DNA from: Cycas panzhihuaensis
Taxonomy: Eukaryota; Cycadophyta
Reading direction: 5' to 3'
Assembly: GCA_023213395.1 (NCBI GenBank)
Contig: CM041465.1
Location: 216,697,741 to 216,761,740, forward strand
Length of the DNA: 64,000 nucleotides
Positions 38,741-50,650 of this stretch are shown in pieces. A model generated the notes under the pieces. The model was given only the letters and a program-made list of their open reading frames with translations, made no database searches and was not told the DNA's origin. Numbering within the stretch: position 1 is the stretch's first letter; each line of letters opens with the position of its first letter. The position numbers and the translations under genes were made by a program.

Positions 38741-39660
38741 CTGGAATCATTTCAATCGAGCTTCTTCCCAACATTGGCAATACCACTTTGTTGCCGCTAT
38801 CTGATAGAGTGAAGGTTACATTCTTCCAATTCTGAAGGCATTACATTTTATACAGTCATGGCCTTCCCAATAGTGCTAGATAAGGTGTTGCTCCTTTCTC
38901 CGTTTCCACAATCGTGAAGTCGATTTGCACCACTATCCCTGCCACGTCTACTTTGATATTAGCTAGTCTTCCCATGGGTCATACCAATAGTTCATTAGCC
39001 AATTTTAGTGAATAGGTCACAGCTTCCAGCTTCGGGCTTCCCAATCTACGCCATGTTGCAGCTAGTAATACGTTCACTACTTTACCTCCATCAATAATTA
39101 CCCGTGGGAATGTTTCCCCCAAGACTGTCATGGTTACCATCGGATCCATATCAAATGATGGTATGATTTGCTTCAAACTCTTAGTGATTCCCCTCTGCAA
39201 CACTCCTCCTTTGATCCAATCAATAACTTGGGACAGAGGAATAGTCAACTGTAACTGTTTCACCAGATTTTCCATCAATGGCAACATTCTAGGGATATCC
39301 TCTGCTGGCAATCCTTTGAAAAGCTCTTCCATTTGCACCATTTGGGGCTTTGTCTTAAGTTCTTCTGGTAGTTTTTCTTGTTCCTTTTGTTTATTCTTCC
39401 GTACATAGATGTATTTCATTTCCGGTTTACCCATTGGTAATGTATTCTCCTCCTGGACTAGGCCATCTAACACTTGTTTCGCTTTTCTATACTGATCCAT
39501 TTCTGTCGGTGGATCTAGATATCCTTCATCCAATTTCTCTTTCTGTTTGTTTTGTAATTTGACATTCTTGGTTTCTGGTACGATTGTCATCAGGTTAGTC
39601 GCTTTGGCTTTCCCTTTGTAATCTTCTATTTTGTGGTCACTTGGGCCACAGTTACTGCAT
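38741..39660 (-). pseudogene. Protease region of the 5.9 kb gypsy
   Basis: The minus strand carries 'MVTMTVLGETFPRVIIDGG' with the retropepsin catalytic block reduced to D-G-G (usually DSG or DTG), followed by 'VVNVLLAATWRRLG', then 'PMGRLANIKVDVAG' and 'VVLPML' downstream. Readable over 203 codons (39590-38979), then broken by TAG/TGA stops. The protease would cleave Gag. The missing Ser/Thr next to the catalytic Asp and the stops make activity unlikely. The same D-G-G is seen in the 10 kb gypsy, so it may be a family trait. Confidence 0.72.
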
Positions 39661-40102
39661 ATGAATGGCTTATGTTCGTATTCCTACTTTATTGGGCATT
39701 CTGACTTCCAGTGCCCAAACTAAAGATAGATGAGGCATCTCCCCATTGGCGGTTTCTTCCTCAAGGGTTCTGGTGTGCCCCTCATTGTATACACATTCTG
39801 AGGTGGGTTGCCTCCCCTTCCCCGACCTCATCCTCTGAATGCTTTTCCCCTGGGATTGTAAAAATAATCCTTAGTTTAGTTGTATGTGTATCAACGTCAC
39901 ATATATGGCACCACTTCTCTTGTTGGTGTAATGCACTATTTTTTAAATTTAAATCACATTCCCTAGTGGTATATGAGTTTTCTTCGCAAATATGGCACCA
40001 CTTGGTTACTCTTCCAGTGTGCTCTTTCTTTTTGGGTGTTTCCTCTTCTTCACGGTTATTTCTAATTTTTAATCTAGCCACCTCTTTTCTTAATGCCTCC
40101 AA
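39661..40102 (-). pseudogene. Nucleocapsid with four zinc-knuckle-like motifs (5.9 kb gypsy)
   Basis: In order: 'WCHICEENSYTTREC' (His replaced by Tyr), 'WCHICDVDTHTTKLR' (last Cys lost), then 'FGHWKSEC' and 'CSNCGPSDHKIEDY' (last Cys replaced by Tyr) near 39690-39640. Each follows the C-x2-C-x4-H-x4-C spacing of retroviral-type knuckles that bind genomic RNA. Four in a row is more than the usual one or two, and the same four-motif plan appears in the 10 kb gypsy. Confidence 0.65.
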
Positions 40103-40300
40103 ATCTAATTCCTCTTCTTCTACCTCTACCTGGCAGAAGGGTCAGTTGTATTGGTTTTGCTTCAACTCTCTAATCTCGTCCTGTAATCTCAGCAGCAATG
40201 AGTCTTGTCCTCCCGCTTGTGCATCCATTTCCATTTCAAAATCTAATGCTAGATCTTGAGCATTCTTGAATGATTTTAGTGGATGAGCATACATCATGGC

Positions 40301-41131
40301 TCACAACTTCTCATTCAGCCCTCTTACAAAGTAATTCTTCATATTATGATCTGTTATCATCCAATTGATCATGCTCGCTGCAATAATTTTCATTCGGCTA
40401 ATGTAAGTTAGGACGGATTCTCCTGGCCTCTGTCTGATCTCTCGTAGTGCGATTTCCACTGCTTCATTACTGCGAAATTTTTGAAATCTCTCTTCGAATG
40501 CTTTCTTAAGTTTCACCCATGGCTCATTCTTATTTGTTTCCTTATACCACACCAAGGGTACTCCTCTTAACGTCTGGTGAATCGTGCTTTGATTTCATCT
40601 TAAATGCATAATCGTTTTACATCAATAAGGCTCAAATAGATATACATGCTCAGATAAATCAAGTATCATTAAAGATTAGTTTCCCAAAGTCTCTATAGTC
40701 GTCCATTTTGGGAGATTGTAATTGTCCCCCACCTGATGGTGATTTTTCCTTTCCTCCCTCCTTTGGGGATGCACTGGGAGTGCCCTCTGCATCTTATCTT
40801 TTTCAAACAGCGGATTCTTGAATGGAGTTTTTATATGTATGGGTTCCACTACACCTGGAACTTGTATAGTCAATGGTATTGCCATAATATAAGATTGATC
40901 AAAACCCCTTTTTATCGAATCTTCGAAAAGTTGTCTCATTAGCTTATTCTCCCAATATACCAAGGGACCTTCCACCGCCTTCTTATCGCTGTCACCTAGG
41001 TCCTCTGGGCTGTCCTCCACTAGTATACTTCCCTCTGTTAAGATCTCTTGATGTTTTTCATCCACTTTTGGCTTCCCTTCAATCTCCAAACTAAATAAAT
41101 CATCTCTGATTGGGGTTGGTGTCAATACCAT
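40301..41131 (-). pseudogene. gag capsid of the 5.9 kb gypsy
   Basis: One frame, 41131 to 40301, with two or more TGA stops between 40556 and 40675. The N-terminal part is Pro/Glu-rich with 'LVYWENKLMRQLFEDS'. The capsid domain is 'PWVKLKKAFEERFQKF' then 'ALREIRQRPGESVLTYISRM' (Retrotrans_gag). Comparable to 59625-61151 of the 10 kb gypsy ('KFLDRFQRL', 'ALEEIRQIPSESVNDF'). Confidence 0.82.
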
Positions 41132-41218
41132 GCGTTCGCCATGAGTTTCCTCCTCTTGAGGTGTCTGGGCTCCACTTGCCTCAGATCCTTCAACGGACTA
41201 TCCCTTAGTCTCGTTATT

Positions 41219-41431
41219 TTACAAACTTAACCTCCTCGCCCTTCTGAGTTTTGATTCTTTTGACCATCTTAATGCCCTTTGTCTGCTGGTTTCCTTTTCC
41301 TTGGGTGAAGTATCTTTCTGGGGCTCTTCTGACCTTGAAGGTCTCTTAGGTGGCATTGGAAGGTCCCACAGGCCGTGGCTTAGTTCTGACCCGCCATCAT
41401 GACGGCAACCAGGGTCCCCTGCCCTTTGCAC
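41219..41431 (-). pseudogene. Basic leader ORF of the 5.9 kb gypsy
   Basis: 70 codons rich in Arg, Lys, Ser and Glu ('PSRSEEPQKDTSPKEKETS'), placed between the primer site and gag. The 10 kb gypsy has a similarly placed basic/acidic ORF at 61616-62128. It may be the N-terminal part of Gag. Confidence 0.45.
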
Positions 41432-41479
41432 ATTCTTTGCTTTGAAACTCCTAGGCCCTGTCCCTCCTCAGTGGATATA

Positions 41480-41492
41480 GGCAACGGAACCA
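41480..41492 (-). other. Primer-binding site, tRNA-Glu type (5.9 kb gypsy)
   Basis: Minus strand TGGTTCCGTTGCC, one base from the 5' LTR. It is complementary to the 3' end of plant tRNA-Glu (GGCAACGGA plus A plus CCA, from memory). The match stops after 13 bases. Confidence 0.62.
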
Positions 41493-41493
41493 A

Positions 41494-42353
41494 TGTTGAC
41501 TTTGGGTTGTTCCCACTACACTTGTGAGAATAGTGCACTTGTCAAGGTTACACAGTGCTATAGTCTAGTTCAGGATACTGTCAACATGGTTATTCACATA
41601 CATTCCATATATATTTCATAAAATGGTACACAACAGTACAGAAATCAATACATACTTAGCAAATCATCATCACAACACCAAGAATACATCATTTTCCACG
41701 TAACTCTTCCTTTTATTAAGTCAACAGTTCAATTACACAGAGATTGGAATGCATTCCTAAGCATTCTAGTAGCATACAGTCTTTCTGTTATATATGCATA
41801 CCCAGATGGTACTTATCATACAGTGATGCTCCAAATGGCTATCATACGTACTGGCTCCTGCACCTTTGCGTACCTGTGATAATCGGCTCTCACCCTCAAG
41901 AGTATGTCATAGAATTGAATCACTCATCTCTCACACTGGAATGGTCCTCAAAACACCATTAAATATGTCCCTTTGATGCCTTTTGGATGAAAGGTTATGA
42001 CCCAAAGTCATAACCATACCTTTTTATTACCAAGGTACCCTTTCACTTTAATCATTAGTTATGCACTTTAACTAATGTCTTCATTAGGTATGTACATCTG
42101 TACGTATGTCTGCCAGCTTCCCAGGCTTCCACTAGTCCCGTATTGTTGTGCGTACTGCTTGGATTACGCTCTTTGATGCGTATCGTAGTACGTGCCCGTT
42201 CCAGGTATGCACCTGTCATACGTACCCAAAATGCTAGTTTTTCCACTGTTTCACCTCGTGCGTACCTCTGTATGGTCTGTATTTCCATTTCTTTGGTCAA
42301 TACAAGCCTGTATTCCATCTTCCTCAAGGCCTATGTCACAATATCTCCCAACA
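41494..42353 (-). repeat. 5' LTR (860 bp) of the 5.9 kb gypsy
   Basis: Partner of 36467-37316 with the same ends; differs by small indels and many transitions. ORFs 41744-41962, 42055-42327 and 42192-42377 are by-products. Confidence 0.88.
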
Positions 42354-42358
42354 ATAGG

Positions 42359-42800
42359 TCATGTAAATAATGTATAAAATATCTGTTAAGCTCTTCGTAG
42401 CTTTGCTTAAATGAAAGAAAGGAATTAGCTCTACTCTCAAAAGGGCAAGTGACATCAAAATAGTTAACAAATGTGTCTACCAACTATTGGAAATAAAAGA
42501 TAGAATGGACGGATAGATGATAAAACCATTTGAGAGTGTCCCTCTATAAAGACCTTGATAATAACTTTATTAGGATGTTGTTCTAGGACTAATAGCCAAT
42601 ACATGCCATGGTAAATACTCAAATATAATTTGTAGGGTCCCAAGATGAAGTACCCTCAAACTTGGGCTCCTCAAGAGGATGGGGTGGTAAGTTGGTTCTT
42701 AGGGCTTCCAAGGAAAGCGAGTTCGTCATATAGTCAATAAAGGAAAATATCCCATGCTAAGCTAAAGGGTCAAGGGATGGATAGGTAAGCTATGGCTAAT
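42359..42800 (-). pseudogene. gag of the second long-LTR element, capsid part
   Basis: Closely follows 18510-18960 at the nucleotide level (for example 'tacatgccatggtaaatactc' beside 'tgcatgccatggaaaaacccc'). It reads as the same Retrotrans_gag capsid with frame changes. It is cut at 42358 by the 5.9 kb gypsy and resumes at 36461. Confidence 0.65.
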
Positions 42801-44384
42801 AGGTTGGTTACATTTGGGGCAAGGGACATACCCTTGCTAGTAGGGTTGGTACTAAGATACACATTAAGGGATGCCCCCAGCTAAATATGGATCTATCACT
42901 TAAGAACAAGGGTGAGGTCCATAGGGAGGTCAATATGTATAGCATAAATCTCCATGTGAAGGGGTTGGATAGGACATACCACTTTATGTAATGGGTCTCT
43001 GAGGAATTAATGTATAAAGTAAGATAGGTGGAGGGCCAGATTGGGATTGGTAGGTCTAGATGAGTGGCACCTAATAGGTAGGAGTAGTCTAAGACACTAT
43101 AAGCTAATATGGTGGAGTGGGGTAAGATGAAGGATAAAGTAAGGGGTTTCACCCATATGGGCCTCAAATCAAAGGAGCAACCCCATATGGGTGAAGTGAG
43201 TCCATGCCATAGGCAGGAAAAGGATGAGGTCTACCTTGCCCCCACTATTAAGCAACATAACTAGGCAGGATAAAGGTGGATTGGTTAAGCTAGTATTAAA
43301 AAGGAGGAGGTCAAGGGACCAACTAGGTCCTATGAAATGAGGACTTGGTAAGACTGGTGGCACAAGGGGAGGTGTTTAAGTGATACTCAGTTGAGAGATA
43401 GAGGTATATAAGGTTAGTTAGCGGAGGGGTAAGAGGGAGAATAGAGGGCCTAAGTTGGGAAATAGCTTGGGTAGGCTAAGGAACAACCTTAAATGAGGAA
43501 ACCATAGACTGGGAAACTATGGATTGGGGTTGAGTAGGTGGAGGGACAGCTTAGGTAATTGTGTGAGAGGCAACCTAGGGATGGCTAAAAGATGGTATAA
43601 CTGGAATAGCTGAAGTAAATGAAAGTGCACTAAAGAACAAGTGACAAGTCTAAATAGGGGTGGTCTCCACTACAACTGCCTTTAACTATGCCTTTAGGAC
43701 AATAATAATATCCTAAGAAGTGTTTTAGGTCTATAATGAGTATGAAACCTTCTCACTCAATTGGGCCTAATTGAAGGAAAAATCTTGAATCGATAGCTCA
43801 GGGATCTAGAAGGAATCATGGTATTGGCCAGCCCCGATCACATGAACAGGAGAGCCTATAGGGTTTTAAAAGTACCTTTCTGACTCATAAGCTTAGTAAG
43901 CAGGGTCAACACTCTCTTAATAGGGCTATTAGAAGGGATATATCTCTATAGATTAAGATTAATCCTAAAGGAAGGCTTGATGGGGATCATAGGCTTGGTA
44001 AAGGCCCTAAGTGGAATAAGGATCATAAGGTTAATATAAGGGTTGAGCGTGAAAAGGGTCCTGAGACCACTCAATGGAAAACTAGCTTACCATTGGGAAA
44101 TGGTCATTAGGTAAAGAATCGAGTGAGTAAAATAGATAAAAATTAGATGGAAGAATACCTTAAAGGCAACAAGAGAATCATCACCTACAAGAAGCAAAGA
44201 TGACAGAAATAAGAGAGGTATAAAAGATGGAATGTGCTTAGGCTCTAAAAGTAAGTAGAAGGCATGAGGGATCCTCACAACAAGTGAATAATAAAGCAAA
44301 CAAAACCTTGCCCTATCCTAAAGGGCTAAAATAAAGAAAAAAAAGGGAGATAACAATTAGCAAGGTTAATACCCTACTAGTGAG
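42801..44384 (-). other. Gag N-terminal and leader region of the second long-LTR element
   Basis: Between gag capsid and primer site. Minus-strand frames 42808-43167 and 43169-43363 are Pro/Leu/Ser-rich and compare in position with 21806-22919, but no domain is recognised and stops are frequent. Confidence 0.4.
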
Positions 44385-44402
44385 TCTCTAGTATGGTCAC
44401 CA
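44385..44402 (-). other. Primer-binding site, tRNA-Arg type (second long-LTR element)
   Basis: Minus strand TGGTGACCATACTAGAGA, one base from the LTR, matching the site at 23038-23055 apart from three or four changes. Confidence 0.62.
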
Positions 44403-44403
44403 G

Positions 44404-45596
44404 TGAATGTGGAGAAGCAGGGAAAGAGGATGTATAGATCACAGTCTCAAAGTAGGCCTAAAGGACATGGGGGACTTGAATATATGCCACTTATAGGGTG
44501 CTCATGTGTCTCTTATATATAGATATGGGGTTGAAGGACATAATACTTGACCAGCTAGGCTAAGGGCAATGTACAAGTGTATGCAATGTGTTAAGAGAAG
44601 ATGAAAATAAAAATGAAAAAAACTAAGACTAACTATAACTAATCAACAAAACAAAAAATGTGGTGCAAACATGTAGATGAAGTAGGCATGCATCAATTAA
44701 GAAAAGTAAATTGAATGCAAACTAATAACAAATCAAGATAAAATCAATCAAACCATGACTAGTGTCCTCAAAAAGACTAATCAGCACACCAAAAGACCTC
44801 GCGATATGAGGGGGTCAATCAAGCATGAATGTTGATAACTCCTATGTCATTACGTACCTATCCTACATAACTAAACCCCCTAGGCTGACTAACTTATCCT
44901 AACCCAAACTCCTACTTGACCTAAAGTGATAAACTTGATCTATAAAGATGAGGAAAGGACTACCCAAAGTAACAGGTCTAAAGAAATCAAGACCATATAA
45001 TAGATTTTCTTATGGATAAGTTAGTGAGGACTCATCAATACCGAAGATGGCTCTCATATAAATGTAAGAGTGGCCCGGTAATACCTATATCTAATTCCAA
45101 TAAACGTCAAACTCAACAAAGGTGGAAAAGATAGAGGGCACTAGTCTCAATAGGAGAGATGAAGCTCACTTGACTATCCATGCCCTACATATTAGCACGT
45201 GGCGAGGGTAGATGCCCTTCAACTATATATTAGAAATACAAATCAGAGACTCAACACCTAAAGGCATATGAAATCCTCTCCCAACTAGTAATAACACCCA
45301 AGTAGAAAGAAAACTACTCTCACTTTTTAATAGGAAAAAGGACCCTACCTTAAAAGAGACTAAAAGAGTAAACAGATCATGCATCTAATGTAGCTAGCAT
45401 GCAATTGTAATTGTATGAAAAGAGCAAGTAACCTAAATAAACAAGATAAAATATTATCCCACATATTTAAAGACTCACAACAAGTATAATCTTCTTCATT
45501 GGGCCTCCAATAAAACACATATCAAAAAATAGGTATGCAAATGTAAGATGTAAAATGTAATAAAATAAAAAATAATATTTTTAATCCTTTTTCTTT

Positions 45597-45654
<58 letters not shown>

Positions 45655-47509
45655 CTCTCGCTAAGTAAAATCCTATGAGTAAGGACAAAGGAGATCAAAC
45701 AAGAATACTCAAGCATACAAGCAAATTACCTTTTTGAATTCTCTTCTTTTTTTAAAAGCAAAACTACAAATCAAAATGGTAATTTATGCTTTTTTTTCGA
45801 GGGTAAATGAAACTACAAGAGTAGGGCTCAAGAAAAGCACCTATTGGGATGTACCAAACTAATTTTACCTTTTCAAAAGCTAATTTATAACTCACCAAAT
45901 TGCCAATATGACTCAACAAAGATTAGGCCAACATATATTATTAAAAATGAAATTTCTAGAAAAAACCCAATAGTATTTCTACCCGTGAGATTTAGTTGTG
46001 ATAAAAAAGAAGTTATATAAGGACTTAAAATGCCCCAAAAGAATATAATAAAACCCATTTTAGTACTAACATGTATAATGACATTTTTGGTGAAATTTCT
46101 ATAACATAACAACTACACAACAGACACTAAATTTTGATGGAGAAGAGGATGGAAAGAGAAGAAGGGGAGGTGGACCTCCAAGACACTTCACATGTTCCAA
46201 GACCTATAATAACATTATAGAGCTCCATCACATGCAAGAGTTAATGACATGCACAAATTACTACAATAAAAATGGATGGAAAAGCTACCAAATAAGTGAA
46301 ATTAACCAAGCATGTAAAATAACTAATAGTAAGTAAGAAATGTGCCTTAAAAATGGCAACTTGTCCACTTCTTTTAAAGACCAAATAAGTAGTACTAGGC
46401 TATTAATCATCTATAAGACAAACATACTAAGGAGGTGAAATAGGCAAAAGAACACAACCCAAAAATAGAGCAAATAACTAGCATAAAAAGACAAAGCAAT
46501 GATTGAAAAGAAAATAAAGTAAATCTTGGGATAAGGGCAAAACTTCTAGATTTGTGGGGAGATTACCTCATTCTGAAGGATAATGGGATTTTAGTGACTA
46601 TTAACTCTAGCTAATGAATGCTCCAACAATGTCCAATGATCAACCTTAAAGCCAAAAGTGGAAGCCAATAAGGGAAATCAAGTGAACTCGAGCAAATTGG
46701 TGAAAATCTAGTAGCCTAATAGTAACTCCAACAACTCACAACTTAACCTCCTTTTTTAAAGAAAAAAGAGAGTTATATATAACTGATGGTAAAGGACTAG
46801 ACTCATAATTTCAAGCCCATTAGTTTGGAAGAAACAATGGTTAAAAAGCCTATGGTTTTAAGAGAATATGACAAGATAGGGCATTTATTAGCCTATGGTT
46901 TTATCAAAACCCATGGGCCATCCATGGTTTTGATGGAGCCATAAATGAGGCCCGCATTTAGGTGCCATTAATATGCAGCCAAACGTGGGCTTTAAAATTT
47001 TTACAAGTGAGAAAAGTTGTACCATAAAGATTCTTTGTGTCACCATGATGCTTTAGTTTTTTTAACTTTTCTCTATAAAAATTGATCAAATGAATCACAA
47101 ATTGACATGGTATGACAATAAATAGGGTGGGACAAGTGATAGTCATAGTGGGATAAGAAGCATATAATAAACAATAGATCAAATTTGAGGAAAACAAGTT
47201 TAACATAGTAAGCTAAGAAGGAGAACAACGCAAATAAAGCAAGAGAAGGATGAAATGTGCCTTGTAAAGGTACTAAGAAGTTGTTCTCAACTCATTAGGC
47301 TTAAAGGGATAATAATAAATCCATCAACCATGGTCAAAATCATCATCAACAAAGTATAATCATACTCATCCAGCAGATCAATAGGTAAACAAGGGAATAT
47401 ACTCACAAAATAGCTACTCTGAGCTATATTATGCTAAGAAATGAGTAAGCATGTACCTTTACCTACCTATCAACGTGATGTCCATGATGTTATTAGATTA
47501 CAAGAAACA
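44404..47509 (-). repeat. 5' LTR (3.1 kb) of the second long-LTR element
   Basis: Starts 'tgaatgtggagaagcaggg' and ends 'caagaaaca', the same TGAA...GAAACA form as the LTRs at 23057-26560 and 5132-8318. The final 60 bases ('gcatgtacctttaccta...') align with 'gcatacctgtgcttacc...' near 8270. A (CT)n tract is inside. No gene is supported. Confidence 0.58.
45601..45660. repeat. (CT)n microsatellite
   Basis: About 28 CT units with two CG interruptions at the end. The Arg-Glu repeat ORF on the minus strand (45522-45716) is its by-product. Confidence 0.95.
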
Positions 47510-48266
47510 TTGCTTATTGAGAATTACTTCATAAGGAGCCATATGTGATGTGTTTTATGCTAATTGTTATTTTGAGGAAAGAGAAAAATATGTAATATGC
47601 AATGCATGCATGGTCTTTGCTACAAGTATAAAGGTTGATAACAACACACGAGACTAATATAGTAGTAAAAAAGTCTATGCCAATATTATTGCTTTATATA
47701 TTATTTTTCCCAAGAAGAAGGTTTGTGTTATTCGAATAGGTGGGTGGGTTGTATGGAGAATGATAAAACCAATATTGTGGCATTCATATAATATGCCCTA
47801 ACTCGAGGGCACATTCCTACTTAGATTTATGGATGGTTGAGAGGTGAATCCATTAGGATCAATCTAGTTGGTTGGAACATTCCTTTATAACTCCTCTTGT
47901 ATATTATCTCATTGTTATGTGTGGCATTATGGTTGCTTATATCTTATGTATGTGTTACTAATAAATAGAGAGATACTTGACTTTTATATGTTATGTTTAT
48001 GATACTACATGGTTATTATTATTGAGGGTATAAAAGAGCATTGTCCATGTTTATTCAAATACCTTAGTTCTCAAGTTCATCACTTCCTTCATAATATACT
48101 TCCATAAGCAACTCACCAATTCCAAGAAGCCTTCATAAATCCAAGTTATGAATTGATTAGTGTTAGCCTTGTGTCATAGCATAAGGTTTATTATAGTTAA
48201 AAGAAAAGAGCTTGACAAACCTAAACAAAGAAAGACACAAGGTAGACCAAGGAGTTAGATTGTTAC
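47510..48266 (+). other. Possible 5' LTR of the plus-strand copia element
   Basis: Non-coding; it ends 'gattgttaca' directly before a copia primer-binding site, as the 3' end of a plant copia LTR would. The LTR start and the partner LTR are not identified, so the extent is approximate. Confidence 0.35.
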
Positions 48267-48268
48267 AT

Positions 48269-48279
48269 TGTGGTATTAG
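48269..48279 (+). other. Primer-binding site, initiator-Met type (plus-strand copia)
   Basis: 'TGGTATTAGAG', close to the copia consensus TGGTATCAGAGC, followed by leader sequence and an ATG near 48333 ('atggcttctcaa'). It probably belongs to the copia whose gag ends at 52756, with the gypsy remnant 48290-50650 inserted between. Confidence 0.5.
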
Positions 48280-48289
48280 AGAAACCAGA

Positions 48290-49430
48290 GCTTTGGCTTG
48301 AACCTTTTCTTAAGGCATGACATTCTAATACAAATGGCTTCTCAAATTTTAGGATTATAAGAACTAGTGATGATGTTATTAGCTCCTTGAGTTAGTAGAA
48401 TGTCCTGTCTATTTTCTTATCCCATCTCAAAGTATCCTTCTTGGTCAGGTCAAATAGAAGTATTATAATATAGGCATACCCTTTGATAAAACATTAGTCG
48501 GCCGCAACAGTGCCTAGAAATCTGCTACCCTTAGTGACATTAGTTAGTATTGGCTAATCTAATATTGCCTGTATTTTCTTAGGATCTATCTGAACTCTTT
48601 ATTTTAATAAAATATGGCCCAAATATTCTAATTTATATTTTCTAAAAATACACTTGCTTACATTTGTGAATAAGGCATTATTTTAGAGCATTCATAACAC
48701 TTGTCTAACATGTTGTAGGTGTTCCTATTAAGTCTTATTATAGAGTAAAATGTTATCAAAGAAGACTAGGACAAACTTGTGAATGTATCAATGGAGTACC
48801 TTGTTCATAGTCACTTGGAATATGGCCAGTGTATTTGTCAAATAGAAAGGCATAACCTTAAACTAATAATGCCCTTCATGGGTTTGAAATGTTGCTTTTG
48901 TCATGTTTTCAAATCATACCAAAATTTGATAAGATTCTAATCTTAAATTAATTTTGGTGAAGAATTGTACCTAGTGTAATTCTTATACGAGGTTATTAAT
49001 ACATGATATTAGGTAATTATTCTTGATGGTTACCTTATTTAATAGCCTATAATCTATATGCATATGGTAGAATCCATTCTTTTTAGGGACTAATATGACT
49101 AGAGCATCAAACAAACTTTGGCTTGGAACCAACACACCTTACTTTAATAACTCATATATCAATTTCTCAATAATTATCTTATGATGATAGGAATACCTAT
49201 GAAGCCAAGCATTAATGGGTGTTATAATGGGCTTTAACTCAATAACTTGTTCCATTCCTTGATCCAATAGGAGTTCCTTTATAAGATTTTCAAAAACCCT
49301 TAAGTGTTCTTGTAAAATGACTTGTATGTTTGGGTGGACTTCTATTTCTACTTCTAGAAGTATTGATATTGAATAACAACTAACTCCATATCCTAATGCT
49401 CTTTTTCTCATGCTCTCCTCTATTTGATTT
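48290..49430 (-). pseudogene. Chromovirus-like gypsy reverse transcriptase, decayed
   Basis: The minus strand shows 'VIELKPIITPINAWLHRYS', 'KLIYELLK', 'GVLVPSQSLFDALVILVPKK' and 'HIDYRLLNKVTIKNNYL' (the VDYRALNxxT motif), then weaker matches to the palm region with many stops down to about 48400. The YxDD site is not discernible. The N-terminal 90 codons (49411-49139) are open. Confidence 0.75.
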
Positions 49431-50650
49431 GAATATATTATTTAATTGGGAGGTATGGGAGGGGTATGAAACATATACTTCCTTCTATTCTAGATAAATA
49501 CCATAAATAGCTATTTGTAATTCATTAGAAATATTCCAAAAATATTCTTAACTATTGTACCCTTAATACTATAAGGAATATTCTCTAATTATTAATGGGA
49601 CCTTAAGACAAATTCCTTCATAAGGCATAGCCCTTCCTCTTGTGATGGCCACTTAAAATTATTTATACAAGATAACTCATAATCTTGTTTATTCAATTGT
49701 TTGTTTATTGATAAAATTATATATGCTTCCACCATCTACTAATACTAAGATCTTATTATTCTTGATTATTCCATGGAATTATAATGCACATATTGATGTG
49801 ATAATTTTAGTTACAACTTGTAATGAGATTTTGACTCCTTAAGTATCCATATCTTTCTTAAGGTCTAACTCCTTCTCAATTTGATTGTCTTATGGGTTTG
49901 GATCATCAATGTCTTCTTCTACTCTTTAATCAATTTTTATTTTGTATGTTTCCTTTTGAGAGCATTCATGATGCTTGTATTATTTTTCTTTACATATAAA
50001 AAAGATCCATTTCTTTAAGTAATTTGCCCTTATTATGTTTCTTGTTTGCCTTATCTTCTAGGTGTTTTCCATAATTGGAGTTCTTGATTTATTCTTAGAA
50101 ATTTGCTTCTTCTTCTTTTTTGTTAATATAAAATCTCTTTTCTACCCTTCTTACTTAACTTGCTTGATATTGGACATGAAATTCTACTTTCATATTTCAA
50201 GCTTGTACCATGGCTTATATAAGATCCAAGACCACCATTGTTTTTAATTAGTAGTGTATGTTTTCTTTTAGTCCCTCAATGTAAGATTTCGTTAAATGCT
50301 TCTTCTTTATTTTTAGGAATTATGTTTAGCTAACTCTAGAAATCCTCTATATACTGTTATATTATTCTTATCTGTTGAAGCCTATTAAAGTATTAATATT
50401 TTATCTTATAGCATTTTTTTAACTTAGACTTTTTAAGGGTTATGTGTCTCAACCCCTCTTTAAATCTATCTTAACACTTGGCCTATATGCATAGTCCCAC
50501 TCATGTATAATCTATGTGTTTATATGAGAGTATTTCTTTCCCTCATGAATGTAAGGAAGAAACTTCTTCTATTGATATTATTTTAACATGGTACCAAAGT
50601 AAGCCTATTAAAGCTTGGGAAAAAAATATTGAGTTTTTTTCTAAAATTTG
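49431..50650 (-). pseudogene. Gypsy gag end and protease belonging to the RT at 48290-49430
   Basis: Minus strand: a knuckle remnant 'CKEK' with 'YKHHECSQK' near 49980 (C-x-E-K-Y-x3-H-x-C form), then the protease block 'KILVLVDGGSIYNFINKQ' near 49740. This matches ILIDSGSTHNFID of chromovirus proteases, with the Ser of D-S-G changed to Gly. Upstream sequence is Lys-rich and broken. Confidence 0.62.

Larger units (their letters stand above)
36467..42353 (-). mobile_element. Non-autonomous Ty3/gypsy element, complete (5.9 kb), target duplication ATAGG
   Basis: LTRs 36467-37316 and 41494-42353 begin TGTTG and end CAACA and are flanked by ATAGG (36462-36466, 42354-42358). Minus-strand order: primer site 41480-41492, basic leader ORF, gag, four zinc-knuckle-like motifs, protease, a Pro/Asn-rich linker, and an integrase C-terminal domain. 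RT, RNase H and the integrase catalytic core are absent. The LTRs differ at many sites, often C/T or G/A, so the insertion is not recent. It lies inside the gag of the second long-LTR element. Confidence 0.9.
33570..47509 (-). mobile_element. Second long-LTR element, 3' truncated, with a nested gypsy inside
   Basis: Minus-strand order: 5' LTR 44404-47509, primer site 44385-44402, gag (42800 downward, resuming at 36461 beyond the nested element), protease (35640-34640) and the antisense PMD-like copy 3. No 3' LTR is found below. The ABCB intron lies there instead, so the 3' part was lost, or the element's lower end is beyond recognition. It is the same family as 5132-26560 by LTR ends, primer site, gag and PMD-like gene. 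Excluding the nested element, about 8 kb remains. Confidence 0.6.

Noticed and set aside
45522-45716. Arg-Glu repeat protein
   Set aside because: It is the translation of the (CT)n microsatellite.
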